The notes under the pieces: model-generated
What the model was told of the DNA's origin: nothing
The model's input: the letters and a program-made list of their open reading frames with translations, nothing else
Database searches by the model: none
In this document: piece after piece, positions 12,300-26,100 of the stretch
Numbering within the stretch: the stretch's first letter is position 1
Layout: each line of letters begins with the position of its first letter
Made by a program: the position numbers and the translations under genes
DNA from: Panorpa germanica
Lineage: Eukaryota > Arthropoda > Insecta > Mecoptera > Panorpidae
Direction of reading: 5' to 3'
DNA: 64,000 nucleotides
NCBI GenBank assembly: GCA_963678705.1
Contig: OY783208.1
Span: 18,735,486 to 18,799,485 of the forward strand

Positions 12300-12707
12300 T
12301 TATACTTTGTATCCCGACAACAAGAATGATCTATTCATGGCTACTGCTGTTATAAATTTCGGTTTCTCAATCAAAAAGGTGGTGTTAACAGGAAGCAACT
12401 GCGAAGTCTGTAGCACCGCCCGTTGGAGTCCATTTCTTGCCATTGCTGTATTTTTACATTACCACAGAATGTGGTCAGGGTCTGCCTCTTCTTCACCACA
12501 TTCGCATTTAGAGTTTGGAATGATTTTGTTTCTTGCTAGATGTTTCGGAGCTCCAGTATGATTCATTCTTAGTCTTGAGGTCATTGTAATTAATCTTCTT
12601 GTCCATTTTAGTTTGTCAAACCATGGCTTACGTCTCAGTATTGGTTGTATTGTACAAAATTCTCTACCTTTATCAGAATTTTCCCACTTGTCTTGCCAAT
12701 TTTTCAT
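12300..12707 (-). pseudogene. LINE ORF2 C-terminal fragment (RNase H-distal zinc motif)
   Basis: The minus strand encodes 'MKNWQDKWENSDKGREFC' through 'SKCECGEEEADPDHILW', then a stop, with recognisable tail sequence continuing to about 12310. The C-E-C-G...D-H-I-L-W block is the zinc-finger-like motif found after the RT/RNase H region of I- and R1-type LINE proteins. Only the tail is left, so it is an inactive remnant. Confidence 0.65.
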
Positions 12708-13157
12708 TTCATTTTCTTTCTAATTCTGCCTATATATATTTTAGCCTTATTTTGTTTATTCTTCTTCTACATAATGAACGTCACTTGTTTTACTTTTGAG
12801 ACCCCTCCACCTTCCTTTACGTGTGACGTATCTAATGAATATTCTTCTCCACACCTACAGGTGTCCTTTCACAAGATGTTACTTTCTCTGAAGTAAATCC
12901 CTGCTCTGATAAGGTCTTTCGTTAATCGTTGACCTCTATTTACAAATTATAATCCATATTTGAAATTCGACTTTATTTAGTAATTTGCTGAACAAGCGTT
13001 AACAAAATACAGCACTTCTTTATAGATAATAATAGCATGGTTCACAAGCCCATTTGTAGAAATGATTTCGTTTCACATTTTTGGAAGATTTGGTCACATT
13101 CTGAGGACTAACAAAAGCAGTACAGGCAACTATTCTAACACATGTTTTCTTACTTGC

Positions 13158-13274
13158 GGTAATTTACCCAGTCGCTATTACAACAACGCAAAGGACGCAT
13201 GTGATTCCATGTATTGGTACTACATGTACAAGAGCTGCATTGAATCATCACGGATGCTGATCAGAAGAAAGTAA
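13158..13274 (+). pseudogene. Orphan fibrinogen-domain terminal exon
   Basis: The translation from 'NLPSRYYNN' to 'SRMLIRRK' and stop matches the terminal exon of the two minus-strand paralogues (14709-14826 and 43246-43363). It lies on the opposite strand. The splice acceptor that reads TTGCAG in the paralogues is TTGCGG here, so splicing is probably lost. No other exons of this copy are visible nearby. It is a remnant of a third, inverted paralogue. Confidence 0.7.
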
Positions 13275-13404
13275 CAGGTTTCCAAAAATCGATAAGTTAC
13301 TGACAGCGAATGGATTTTTAACCATTTTGGAGGAGTTCTTTAATCATTTCTTATTTTTTCTTTGTATTTTGCTTTTGTGATCTCGAAATAATACAACTTG
13401 TAAA

Positions 13405-14050
13405 CTCAGATCGTTTTTTTAATTGTTGATTGAAATTGAAGTTAATAAATGTGTATTGGCGTTTCTATTTTATTAAGCATCTAAATATTGACGGAGATAT
13501 AGCAATTAAAAAGTTTAATTGTAGTTTTACCGCTGGAAATGGTCGGCCATATTTGTATGACGTAAAATGCTGTTGGTAGTCGAAATAATCAAGTCAAGTC
13601 AAAGAATAATAAGTTTTTATTTTATTTAACCTTGTTACGACAGACATGATATTGAAATTTTATTGTTCCTTGAAATAGATGTAAATAATATTTGATATTT
13701 TGATATATAAATACATATAGCAGTTATTTATGAGCTGTAAGGTTGGTAGCCTGTAAACTTGTCAGAGTTCTGTTAAGAATATGTTATATCTTTTATGCTA
13801 TGTTGTATAAAAAAGATAGCAACTAGCGGGTGATGTCACATGCATTTGGAATGTTGTACTATGTTGAATCCCTTTAATAATTAAAGAGACAAAATGACTT
13901 TTTTAATTGTTAATATCTCTTAACATATAAGGAGTTATTAACAAATAATTGAACATTTGAGGTTCTAGTAACCCACTTTATCAATATATAGTACACTTTT
14001 ATAGAAATTAAGACATAGGACAAGGCCCATTCAGTATAGTCCACAATCCA
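13405..14050. repeat. Dispersed repeat shared with 45105-45770
   Basis: Same order of blocks in both places, for example TTCTATTTTATTAA, ATGGAGATATAGCAATT-like sequence, ATAAGTTTTTATTTTATTTAACC and AAACTTGTCAGAGTTC. In paralogue B this block sits in an intron and is absent from the matching intron of A, so it is a transposon. Parts of it also occur in the noncoding part of both Polinton arms (about 22.0-22.6 kb and 32.4-33.0 kb). Confidence 0.75.
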
Positions 14051-17000
14051 ATTATATAAATTTATAAACTAGTACTAATTAAAGGCCACTAGGTGGAACT
14101 AATGGTAATTAGTTTCTGTAAATAGATTTCGAAGTGAAATAACTAATACAATGGTTTGTGTCTTAGCTAAATAAATATTTTGTTAAACAGGTAAAATAAC
14201 TGAATAAATTTGTTTTAATTATTTTCATCATAAAGCAACAATGTGTGCAAAACATTTTATGAATATTTTAAATTATTATTTTATTTGTTGCACTAAAATG
14301 TTTATAAGAGAAACTTTATAACATGAAGAACCACGTTATTTTAATTTATAACATTGGCAATACTTGTTATTTGAAATTTCTTGACTTATTAAAACTTTTT
14401 TTAAGTTGAATAATCTAACAGTATAATTGCAAAAGAGAAATAAAAAGGTTTTATTGCTGGAAATAGATAAAAGAAACATACAATGATTAAACGTTTTAAA
14501 ATTGGATCTAAAATACTTAAAATATATTTTATCTTTCTAACCAATTTTTAAGTGTATAGGTTTATTTATGTATTTAAATAAAATATATTTTTTATTCATA
14601 TATTTATAATATTTATTCTAAATTTAAACTCTTTCTGAGGAAAGGGCGCATTATTTAAATATTATTTTAATACCTTTAGTAAGTTTGTGTGGTCTCGTTA
14701 TAGGCGGCTTATTTCCTTCTGATCAACATCCGCTCTGTTTTTATGGCTTTTTCATCAAAGTTGTAATACCAGAACATTGACTTATAATCATTCTCAGTCG
14801 TATCGTTGTACGGTGCATTCAAATCGCTGCAAGTAAAACACAACGTTAGAATAGTACCAACACAAAAACAGAGGGTAAACATAAATGGGTTACCAACTGA
14901 CATAATCAGGGTTACCAACTGACAACAACTGAATGTTGCCATGAACTCTGCACTAAAATATATTTAAGTCAATTCACTGAAAATCATAAATTACAAAAAT
15001 CTGAATCCGCAACATAGCTATGGGAGTTTTATTGCGTTGCTGCATATTTTTATTTCATCTAATAAAACTGCATTTAATCACCCGGTGAGCAACAAACGTC
15101 TTATTTAATGTAATATTTTTTACCTACTTTAATGTAATATTTTTTACGTTACGTTTTATTATGAACTAAAATGTAATAAAATTTGATACACTGTCATTAA
15201 ATAAATGTAAAATACACATCAAATCTTTTACTAAAATATTAATTTAATAGGTAACATTTTATAATCTTGCATAAAACGTTTTGTTTACGTCAGAAAACGT
15301 AAATTTATGTCAAACGAATATTTTTCTTAACGTATTCTGATATTATATTAACGTAAAAAGGTTAACCTAAATATAGGACGTGTATTATAAAGGGTAGGAC
15401 TGCTATAGAAGTTAGTGTCGCGGTAGAACTACCTTAATTTAAGCAAATGTTCTAAAATATTTTAATAGTTTAATTATAATTTCTTATTTTCAGTTTAATA
15501 AATTTGTTGAAATTTGATAAAAGTGTGAATATTTAACGGATTCATATTCCTCAACTGCCGTAGAGAGTATGTTGTAACATGGAGACGAATAATTGTGTGT
15601 TTTGTGACAGAACTCGCAGACCCGGAATAGGAATAAGTAAACCCGTGGCCTGGAGATAAAGTGTCTAGGCCTGGCCATCCGATGAGGTGGCGTCTCTACA
15701 CTGTAGAGAACCTTCACATCACGCGTCACGTAACGCAGACGCAGGTAGAGATACATAGTAGCAGGGTTGTACATAGAGTCGCCTGAAACAATAACAAGAA
15801 CATTGCGGTACAAACAAACCAACACCTGGCACGGACAACAACAACCATCCGTTGTTAACACGTTCACGACGGGGCGGGGCGATGGAAGGAGATTATTTTA
15901 CAACCATTGGACAACGAGACATAAAACTTTCTGTTGTTTTCAACGTCAAATAATTTAAATTTTCTACAAAAGTAAAGCACAACTTGTTCCGTACTCCACG
16001 CTCCGTCCTCAACGTGGTAACCACATTACTTAATCAATAATTTAACATTTATTTTATTTACGAATTATTTTCTATTAGTTTCATTAAGTTTTAAATATTC
16101 TTGTAGAAGTCTGTTAAGTTTAATATATTTTTGCGTCAATCCATATAACAATTACATCCATAGAAGATCATATTTTCAACAGCTTAAAACTATATGATGT
16201 CAAAAATAGTCCGCAATAAAAAGTCCGATCTGATTCAACTCTGGTACGTGGGACGCTACATAAAATGGCCAACAAATATCGATAACATAATGCTAGATAC
16301 AATTTTCGATCTAGAAACTTCTAATTTTAAACGAAATTGATTTATTTCGATCGACACGGCTAATCACCGACATCAGACTCCGCCCGCCAAATGTCAAAAG
16401 TTCTTGATCTCTTCTACTATGGTTTCAACATGAAATTCAACCATCTACCTGTTGTCAACCAAGTTATTCGTCTATGGAGCCCATTAGTTTTGTATTTACA
16501 TGTCCCAGGTACAACACCACTGCTCAACATATCAAGTTATGCCTAGAATCTAACATGGTAGTGGTAAAGTGTTTGTGCTTCAACAATTTTGGTTGCGATA
16601 GCTCGCTAATAAATAATATACTTTAGGTGATACATTTTTATTTGATTTAAAAATAAAATAGAATTTAAAGCAAATAAATTGTACCTCTAGCTTCGATCAC
16701 ATTGTCCTTTCATTATTTGTCGAGTTACTATTTCTCCATTTTCAACAAATGTGTAACACCAACTAATTGCAACTGCACTAAGTAATATTAATTGATCAAA
16801 AATTGGGCTTTGTGGTCTAATTGAGAACCACTAGATTTTATAGTCCGGCAGAATTGATTTGACATCTAAATAAATTGTCTGTAGAACTATATTTGGTGTG
16901 AAAGGAAGGTATTGATGTTTACTTAAACGTGATAAAACTCAGGGCAGGACTGGTGTTAAAATAGAAAACACAAAACTAATTGCACTTCACCGGAAGTTTA

Positions 17001-19909
17001 GAAATGACAAAAGTAACAATAACTTACTGGCAGTTCCGCTGTAACCGCTAATTGTCAGTTGGAATCCAGTACTGGAATTGGCAACGATAAAGGTGTCGTA
17101 ACGAGCGTACGCCTTGGTCCCGTTATGCGCCTCCAGCTCAATTTACAGCTCATGGTGTCCTCCTTTTGTGATCTGCAAGGAATGCAAGTCATTATGAAAT
17201 CCATTTCTTCTGAATGTTGACGGCAGGAGCGCAGACATTGTTACGTAGTCCGGAATATTCGTTGTCGATTGACGAATCACCAGTGTTTACATTATTTTAA
17301 ATGTTCGTGAACTACTACAGATACTTTAGACCGACTGTCAGCAACAGACTGCTAACTTCCACTCTAATTGATGACGACAAATTTTGTTAACAACTGTAAA
17401 GCGATCTACCTCATGGATGTGTTCGAGTCCAAGCCAGTGGTTGCCCATCTTTGTACCGAATCCGTCACTGTATTCCTTGTAATTCCTGTAAAAGTCTACT
17501 TCCCCATTCAGTCTCTGTTGTATCACCTGAAATAATGAAATAAATTGTTTTTACCTGAAGTATTTCTAAAGATAATCTATATATGCATTTAATCCTTAAA
17601 ATGATTTTTCTAAGATTGCAAATTTCCAAGGCGATTTGTAATTCTATTAAGAAAGAATTCTTGTAAGAAAGGTTTTCTATAATTACAAATGCAATAAATT
17701 AAGTCATAGAATGTAATATCTTAAGTTTTTTTTTTTTACTTTTAAATAAATCTTAAATATATATTTTAACTGTATTAAAAACAACTTTTTGTCCGACCAA
17801 TGTCAGATCACAAGCGACATTAAACGGTTCACCCTCCATTGTTGGATGTATAGTGTAAATACCCGATGTACTGCTAAGGATATCTCCACAATCTAAAGGC
17901 GTTTCTGTAATTAAGTCATCTTGGTTATTCTAGGCGTATAGATGGATTTACATAACTCAATTTATTTAATTTTGTCATCACTACAGTGGTACGTGCAATA
18001 TCTTTTAAAGTCAAGGAAATTCCTGGCAATTCTTTATTTAATAATTACCCTGACTAATCCAGCATGCAGACCAACTGTGATCAATAAGTTTAAGCCACAG
18101 CCTTATCAACTCACCGCATTCCACGACACCCGGCAGCCATTTTCCATCAGAGCATACGATGACCTGGTCTGTGGGGTCTTTGTATTTTGTTATACACTTA
18201 TAGCGCAAGCCTTCTTTTTTTGCAATCGCAGCACCAGGTACTGGAGCTTCCACTGATCCAACTATTGAGTAGCTGCCTGTTTTAGGAAGATCCGGCAAGA
18301 CACAGTACGGACTTTCTGAAATTATTCAATCCAACATTAACTAAACGTGATTAACATGAAGTTTAGTAAGTTAACTGATGTTTAATTTTTGGGAAAAACA
18401 TACTTTGACAGTGAGGATGATTTTGGGGCTCGGATGACCATGAACCATTGAAGTAGGTGATTTTGTCCATTCCGGTTAGTTCAAACATTGCTTCGCACGA
18501 ATACTCAACGCCAGATAAACTACGAACTTGAATTCCCGGAAGTAAATGATCAATATCTTTAACAGCGGTAACTCTAGCGTGAAGTGGAAGTTGAGGCAAC
18601 GTGCAGGGCTTGTTAACTGAAAAATAAAGAGAAATGTCCATAAGCCTTCAATAGAATTACACTTTTGACAATTTAAGTGAACTACTGGCCACAAACAAAT
18701 TATAACAAATTGTAAGTTGTTTTTAGCTCACTCATGCAACTGGGAATCTCTGGCAGCCAATTTTGGTTTTTGCAGTAGATGACGGGTTCACCTTGCAAGA
18801 TATTTGGTGCAGGACAATCATAAAGTAAAACTTGATTTTCTTTATTCGTTGATCCTGCAACTGGAGCATCCTGAGAGCCAAGGATCGAGTAGCTGCCCCT
18901 TGTCGGTGCATCCGGAACAACGCAAGCAGTAGTTTCTGTTAAAAACATTTGTTCTTATTAAAAGTGTAAAGAATTGGTTAATTGCCTGCACTAGGTAATT
19001 ATGTGAGATTTGCAGGTTGGAAAGTTTAACACGAGGCCAGAACAGATTCTCTGCTGGTGGTGGTCATCGGAAGTTACTTACTTTGGCACTGAGAAGGCTC
19101 TGTGGTCCATCATCCATTATAACAGAGAGCTGTTCTATTTCCTACAATCTCAAAAGTTGCGTCGCAGGAATAAATGGCTGTGGACCAATTAGGAACTTCT
19201 GTGTCCTGTAGCAAAGGGCAGCCTGAACCTGAGAACTTATAGCTTCCATGCGCTGGCTTTGTCGGCAAAAGACATGTTACCTTTTCTGAAATATATATAA
19301 ATATATTATACTGCTCCGCGATGTGTGTCAGCGGGGGCCCCCAGAACTGTGTAGCGTCCGTTCCCTGGGAATTCTGACAAAGTACAGCTTCTGCAAGTTA
19401 AATTAATTTTTCTAGATTAAAGTTATTTGCAGTGCAGCAAGAAATTTAATTTGTATCGATTTTCGATGCTTGTCAATAAACCAATTAAAATCTCGTGCAA
19501 ATCATCAATTTGGAAGCACAAAATACTACTGGAACAAGAAGTTAATGAAATAATAAATTGAGTGAAAGTTTTATCTCACTTCATGATACTTACGAATCAC
19601 ACTGAAGAAGAAAGCCGGAGTCATGTTGGTCGTTGCCAGAAACTGAAAAAAAAAATGCAACGAGTACAATCAGAAGTAGAATACAACGACCAGGGTCAGG
19701 GCTATAAGATTTCATTGTGTAAGAATAGAATATTTCACATTTTAAAACAAATAAACTAAAATAAATAAAATTGATATCTTATAAACGTAATCATCAATAT
19801 ATTAATTGTGACATTTAATTAATTTTAAACAAATAACAATTATAAAGTTAAACAATTAAAAGTTTAGCTTTCCAAACAATTAGAAAGTTAACGTGTAAGC
19901 ACAAGAGTA

Positions 19910-19915
19910 GTTGTA
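19910..19915 (+). repeat. Left TSD of palindromic Polinton (CACAAG)
   Basis: The six bases before the AGTAGT terminus are repeated exactly after the ACTACT terminus at 35064-35069. Six-bp duplications are the Polinton norm. Confidence 0.9.
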
Positions 19916-20955
19916 CAAGGCCGGTTCTAGGACAGTTGGATGCATTTAGGTCACGGTATGCAGAGGGGGCGTGGCTAGACTTGGAAGAATGTAAAAGGGG
20001 GTAAGGGTGGGGTGAGGAGTGAGGTGGCGTGGCTAGACAATGTTGGGGTAATAGTGGGGTAATATGAAAGAGTGAGATAGCGATAATAAGTATTACGTGT
20101 GTAATAATTAATATCTAATGGTAAAGAGTGAGATACCGATATTAATTCTTATGTTTGATTTGTTATTGGTTATAAGATTATGACAGTGTTAAATTATTTA
20201 TAACAGTGTATTTATAACGCATTCCTTCGAATTCACCGGAAATTTGAAGCACACGTGTTAGCAGGCGTCAGCACTTATCATGAGAACTTCGTATATAAAT
20301 TATTCTTATGGGAACGTGTTGAATACAAGCGAATATTTTCCAAACGTAGACAAATTTTTTGTTATACATTAGTTCGAATGTATTGTTATACATTTTATGT
20401 TTTAGTTAAATGTAGGGCCGGATTGGGTATTGTTGTATTAGATTATTTATTTAAGTATACTAAAAGTTATAATATACGTACATTATATCATTGATGATTG
20501 TCAAAGCATACAGTTATTTTTTTATGTGTTGTAATAATCATAAAGTCTTATAAGTCAGACAATGGTGTTGTTTTACATATATGAGGTTATAACACCACAG
20601 TAACTGTTAAAATAGTAGGAGGATATTTTATTATACAAATTTATTAGGTAGCGGTTTGATCCATATGTATGAGGCTATATAGGTTGTGGATAATAGTAGA
20701 ATCACAATTAGCTAAACCAAAAGCTCTAACTTAAGTTGAAACAAACTTTTTAAAATAAAACTGCTCGAAGGGTCGGGGCCCCCGAGAATTTTATTTATTT
20801 TGAATGCGCGGGGATCATAGAATTAAGAATTGATAGTCTGATGGTAAATATATTATAGTATTAAATAAGTAAAGTGCTACCCTGTTAAATTTAGAAACCA
20901 ACATCAGCCCGAGAGACATCATTGACGTTGTAAAAGCATTGATTGTTATCAAGTT

Positions 20956-21330
20956 TTGTTGTATTGCCACCCACATCGCAAATTGAACATAGCTCGGGGT
21001 ATTTGTGTTCATAAATTATTCTTATGCAAAGCGGGGAACTACTGTATTCAAAATATAAGTTCTGATGATGAGTGCAGTGATTTTGAAAGTGATATTACTG
21101 GGTCCAACGATGAAATAGAGTTTATAAATGGTACTGAAGAAACTGTGTGTAGTTATATTTCAGACTCTGTCTGTGAAGAAATCGCCATTGGTCATGAGGA
21201 AATTTATATATCTGACTGTGAAAATATTTCAAATTTAGATTCAGATTGTGAATTGATTGAAGAAACTGTTGATATATCTGACGATAACAACGAAATCATA
21301 GAAATCGTTGACTCTGAAGAAGAAGGTTAG
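20956..21330 (+). CDS. Acidic Polinton ORF, left arm
   Basis: A frame of about 124 codons with no in-frame ATG, ending at TAG 21328-21330. From about codon 36 it is strikingly acidic (runs such as 'SSDDECSDFESDITGSNDE' and 'EIVDSEEEG'). The mirror copy at 33639-34013 is identical at protein level. No domain is recognised. An acidic, disordered accessory protein is one possibility. The lack of a start codon means it may be spliced or broken. Confidence 0.4.
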   Translation: MLYCHPHRKLNIARGICVHKLFLCKAGNYCIQNISSDDECSDFESDITGSNDEIEFINGTEETVCSYISDSVCEEIAIGHEEIYISDCENISNLDSDCELIEETVDISDDNNEIIEIVDSEEEG

Positions 21331-21400
21331 TCAGTGATTATAGAAAAGTACTAAAATTGGAAGTGATTGATTGTATTAAGATTAAGTTAAGCGTATTTTT

Positions 21401-21814
21401 ATGAAAATGTATATTAAAAATTTTTCTCCACGTTTATTATTTGAAATAAATGAAGGTGAACATATGTTTATTTTACCTAGACTATTAAATATTGAAGTAA
21501 ATTTTAATTTATTTTTAGATAGAAAAGAATTGTTATTATTGATATTAATTGATAATATAAGCAAGATATATTTAAACATAATATATATACCAAATAAATT
21601 TAATTTAGGCATTGATTTAAAGTTAAATTGTGGATTACAGTGTCATTTGTTAATAGATTTAAATATGTTTAATCAATTTAAATTCTTTGATGAAATTATA
21701 ATCAATCAGAATAATTTCTGTGAAACTTTTAGAGCCGGGTTACTTTTTATATCTGAATTTGGAGACCCTGGATATGAGAGCCAAGACTCACTTGATTGGA
21801 TTCTTAATGATTAA
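21401..21814 (+). CDS. Uncharacterised Polinton ORF, left arm
   Basis: 137 codons starting at ATG 21401. Composition is hydrophobic-rich and the C-terminus is acidic ('GDPGYESQDSLDWILND'). There is no signal peptide and no family I can name. It lies between the acidic ORF and PolB in the same orientation. In the mirrored arm the same frame is cut by a stop caused by a single base change, so this copy is the better preserved one. Confidence 0.5.
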   Translation: MKMYIKNFSPRLLFEINEGEHMFILPRLLNIEVNFNLFLDRKELLLLILIDNISKIYLNIIYIPNKFNLGIDLKLNCGLQCHLLIDLNMFNQFKFFDEIIINQNNFCETFRAGLLFISEFGDPGYESQDSLDWILND

Positions 21815-21829
21815 TTTTATTGCACTAAT

Positions 21830-23010
21830 TACTAATAGATTGTAAATTTTGTTGTACATAGAAAATATATCCAAATAAGGATAATTCATAAAGTATAAGG
21901 GTGCTAATTCATCCATTGAATTTACATGACTTGAACAATATGAATACAAAATTGCATGACTTAACCAAATATGGGCACAAAATTTTTATAGTACACTTTT
22001 ATAGAAATTAAGACATAGTACATAAACCCATTACCAAACAGTTTAACTCGGTTTGATTCGGTCAAGTTCGTCGATTCTCGCCATTTGCTATTTCATTTGA
22101 CAGTTGTTACATTGTTTCGTTCCATACACTTATAAAAAATAGTTTTAGATACATTCTTTTATCTCAAGTTATATTTAAATAATAAATATATATATAATAA
22201 AATATTATATTCTTGTCTGATTTATATAATAAACTGTATTGTATCACTTAAACCTTTGTTTGTAATTATTATTAACTATAAACCACGTTTGTAGTTAACC
22301 TTTTTTGCTAAACACTTTTTGTTTCTAATACATTACTCTACATCATATACAATGTTGAGATGTCAATATTCTATAGATTCTCTGCATAGTGTACTGTAGT
22401 GTACAATCTTTTGCTTTAGACACTTATATAAAAGAGATAGTAAAATAACAAATATATAAATTATTGAAATAGTTACGATAGATGTGTAAATATCTCTTAT
22501 TGTATTGCAATATATTAAAAAATAACTAAATATTTGAGGTTCTGGTAGCCAACTTTATAAACATACTTTTACAGAAATGAGGCTCCTATTTTCTAACTGT
22601 TTACCGGACGTCTATATATTTTCTAAATTAAGCTATGTAAGTTAAGACAAAACTATCAGAAGACATTAAATAAAAAGCAACACGGATCCTATACCTTGGA
22701 ACTGGTATGAGTAGCGTAATTTGTAAAATATAGGTCTTTGAAAAATTGTTAGAAGTTATCAGCTGTCAGGTAAGCAGTTACAAAATAGGAGCCTTTTAAG
22801 TCATGGTTATCAAATATAACCTTTAGTGTCAGCAAGTGAGATGACATCCTGCAGAAATAATAAAATCCACTATACATTGTTAATGAACGCAGTCTTTAAA
22901 GTGTTTCTAGTTTAGATAAAAAGAAAATCGAAATATTATTTTGTGTAATTGTTTATTTTTGAAATTCATGTTCATATACAGCAAAAGTATAATAATACCT
23001 AATAATTAAC
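21830..23010. other. Noncoding part of left Polinton arm with transposon-like blocks
   Basis: No coding frame. Contains TTTTATAGAAATTAAGACATAG and later blocks also found in the dispersed repeat at 13.4-14.05 kb and 45.1-45.77 kb, so a small transposon is probably embedded. The mirror is at about 31.96-33.14 kb. Confidence 0.5.
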
Positions 23011-23016
23011 ATTCTT

Positions 23017-25861
23017 TTGTCAGTTAAAGATAAAAAGGCTATAGTAAATGTAGTAAATAATGATCAAGCTTGCTTTATGTGGGCTATAACTTCAGCATTG
23101 TATCCAGCATCAAAAAGTATGGATAGAGTTACATCATATCCACATTATTCAAAAGTACTTAATTCAAATGGCATAGAATTACCGATGAAATTAAAAGATA
23201 TTAGAACATTTGAGAAGAATAATGATATAAGTGTGAATGTTTATGGACTTGAAAATAATTTCATTGTGGGACCGTTGCATTATACATCTAAAAAGAAGAA
23301 ACAACATGTTAATTTATTGTATATTGAAGATTTGAGTAATGGACATTATTGTTGGATTAAAAATATATCAAGATTAATAAGAAGTCAATTTACTAAGCAT
23401 ACTAGTAAACAATTTTTGTGTGATGGATGCTTTTCATTTTTTAACACAGAAGATCAGTTAAATAGACATTTAGAATATGATTGCAATAAGATATATACAA
23501 TCCTTCCTTCTAAGTATAACGCTAAAGATAAATTGGGTAGTATGATATCTCAAAACATTTTAAAATTCGATAATCATAAGAATCAATTACGCGTTCCATT
23601 TGTGATATATGGAGATTTTGGAACATTATTAAAACCCATTAGTACTTGTTATCCTGAAACTAATACATCATTTTCAAATAATATTCAAATTCATGAACCA
23701 TATTAAATGTTCCTTTAATGATTCCTTAAGTAAGTTTGTTACGTACAGAGGTATTAATTGCGTTAAAGTATTTATTGAAACAATAACTGAATACGCTAAA
23801 CAAATTTATAAAGTCTTAAATAAAGTGAAGCCTTTAAATAAATTATCTGATTGGCAAAAACAGGAATATGATGAAGCTTCTATTTGTCATATTTGTGAAG
23901 GTATCCTCAATGGTGATAAAGTGTTAGATTATTGTCATTTAACTGGTAATTACTGAGGAGCTGCTCATAATCATTGCAATTTAAAATTTACAATTCCAAA
24001 GTTTATACCTGTAATATTCCATAACTTAAGTAATTGTAACCATATAATTGTAAAAGAATTAGGTAATGATAGTAGAAAAATTGAAGTTATTCCAGAAAAT
24101 AAGGAAAAGTATATATCTTTTACGAAACATATTTTGGTGGAATCAAAAGCCGATAAAAATGATAAAGTTCATAACTGCTATATTAAACTTAGATTTATTA
24201 ATTCTTTACGATTTATGCATTCTAGTTTAGAAACACTTGCAAAAAATTTATTATCAGAACAATTTTTCGAATTTAAAAAATTCTATCCGAATGAAAATCA
24301 TTTCAATTTATTAAAACGTAAAGGTGTATTTCCTTATGAATATGTAAATAGTAGGGATATGCTTAATGAATCTGACTTGCCATCTCAAAATAATTTTTAT
24401 AGCTCACTTAATGGCTGTAATATATCTGACGATGATTACAATCATGCCAAAATGGTTTGGTATGCATTTGAAATGAAAACATTAGGGGAATATTCAGACT
24501 TATATTTAAAGATCGATGTTCTGTTGTTAACAGATATTTTGCTATAAAACATATAATTTAGATCCCTGTCAATATTATACAGCACCAGGACTTTCTTGGG
24601 ATGCTATGTTAAATTATACATGTATTGAATTAGAACTTTTAACAGATATTGATATGTTACATTTTATTAAAAAAGGTATAAGAGGTGGAATATCACAATG
24701 CTCTCACAGATATGGAATTGCAAATAATAAATATATGTCCAATTATGATTCAAATAAAGATTCTCAATATTTAATGTATTGGGATGCAAATAACTAAAGC
24801 TATTGAAGATAACTCAGATGTTGGTTATATATTAGAAGTCGATTTAAGATATCCTAATTATTTGCACGATGAACACAATGATCTACCTTTCTGTGCCGAA
24901 AATATTAAACCACCTTGCATTAAAACAAATGACGTTAAATTAATACCAAATCTAAATAACAAGTATAATTATGTGCTTCACAATAGATCGTTAAAGCAAT
25001 GTCTTAAAAATAATCTGAAAATAGATAAAATTCATAGAATTTTGGAATTTAAACAGTCTGATTGGTTAAAAAGTTATATTGATCTAAATACATTAAAAAG
25101 AAAGAACTCTGCAAATACATTTGAGAAAAAACTTTTTTAAATTAATGAATAATTCAGTTTATGGTAAAACAATGGAAAATGTAGATAAACGTGTTGATGT
25201 AAAGTTAATAACTCATTGGGATAATATAGGAAAAACAATGGGTGCTAATACACTTATAAGTAAACCAAACTATCATAGTTGTTCTATATTTCATGAAAAC
25301 TTAGTTGCTATTCAAATGCAAAAACTTAAAGTTTTTTATAATAAACCATTGTATTTAGGATTAAGTGTACTTGATATATCAAAAAAACTTTAATATACAG
25401 ATTCATTAATATATCAAATTAAAACAGATGATATATATGACGATATTAAGTGTAATCTAGATAAATTTGATACATCTAATTATCCATTTAATAATGAATT
25501 TTCATAACCTTTAATGAACAAAGCTAAATTAGGCTTAATGAAAGATGAATGCGCGAGTAGTATAATTTGGGAGTTTGTTAGTTTAAGGTCAAAAATGTAT
25601 GCAATTGATATTGAGGGTTCATGCACAGCTAAAGCAAAAGGAATTAAGAAAAATATTGTAAACAAATTCAATATTAAAGATTATGTAAATTGTTTATCTC
25701 AGGATAACATATTATTGATCACAATGAATACCTTTAAATCTATTAAGCATACAATTTATACTCAAATGATAAGTAAAGTAGGTCTTAGTGGAAATGATAA
25801 TAAAAGTTATGTATTAACTGATGGTATAAGTACTTTAGCACATGGACATTATAAAATTTAG
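23017..25861 (+). pseudogene. Protein-primed DNA polymerase B (PolB), left arm, broken
   Basis: Collinear fragments of a Polinton-type family B polymerase in several frames: N-terminal region 'IVNVVNNDQACFMWAITSAL', a C2H2-like zinc motif ('CDGCFSFFNTEDQLNRHLE'), exonuclease and palm. Exo I reads 'VIYGDFGT' (the usual Glu is Gly) and Exo II has lost its Asp ('FHNLSNCNH'). Motif A stops at 'YWDANN*', with about 30 residues missing downstream. Motif B 'MNNSVYGKTMEN' is intact, and motif C is reduced to 'YTDS' next to a stop. Frame breaks occur near 23705, 23955, 24545, 24795, 25138, 25393 and 25507. It cannot be functional. The same lesions occur in the right arm. Confidence 0.9.
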
Positions 25862-26100
25862 TACTAATTTTAAGTTAAGTTTAAGTTTTGTATAAATTTA
25901 TACCTGTTTTAGTTAAGATAATTAAAATGTATATTTATATAACAATTGAAAAATAGCATATTTATAAATAAATAATAATATATAAACACAAACCATTGAG
26001 TTTTATTATTATAAGATTTAATGTTTTAATACATCCATATAAAATAAGATACACATATTTTATTAGTAATGTTTTGTTATATATAATCTTAATATATATA

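Noticed and set aside
12307..12896. Plus-strand ORFs
   Set aside because: Antisense and flank of the minus-strand LINE C-terminal fragment.
19562..19759. Plus-strand ORF conserved with 46780-46986
   Set aside because: It overlaps antisense the linker exon (exon 2) of the sushi-fibrinogen genes; the similarity reflects paralogy of the locus and the splice sites fit the minus strand.
20255..20494. 79-codon ORF near the Polinton left end (and mirror 34475-34714)
   Set aside because: Conservation between arms is only due to the palindrome; no start motif or family resemblance.
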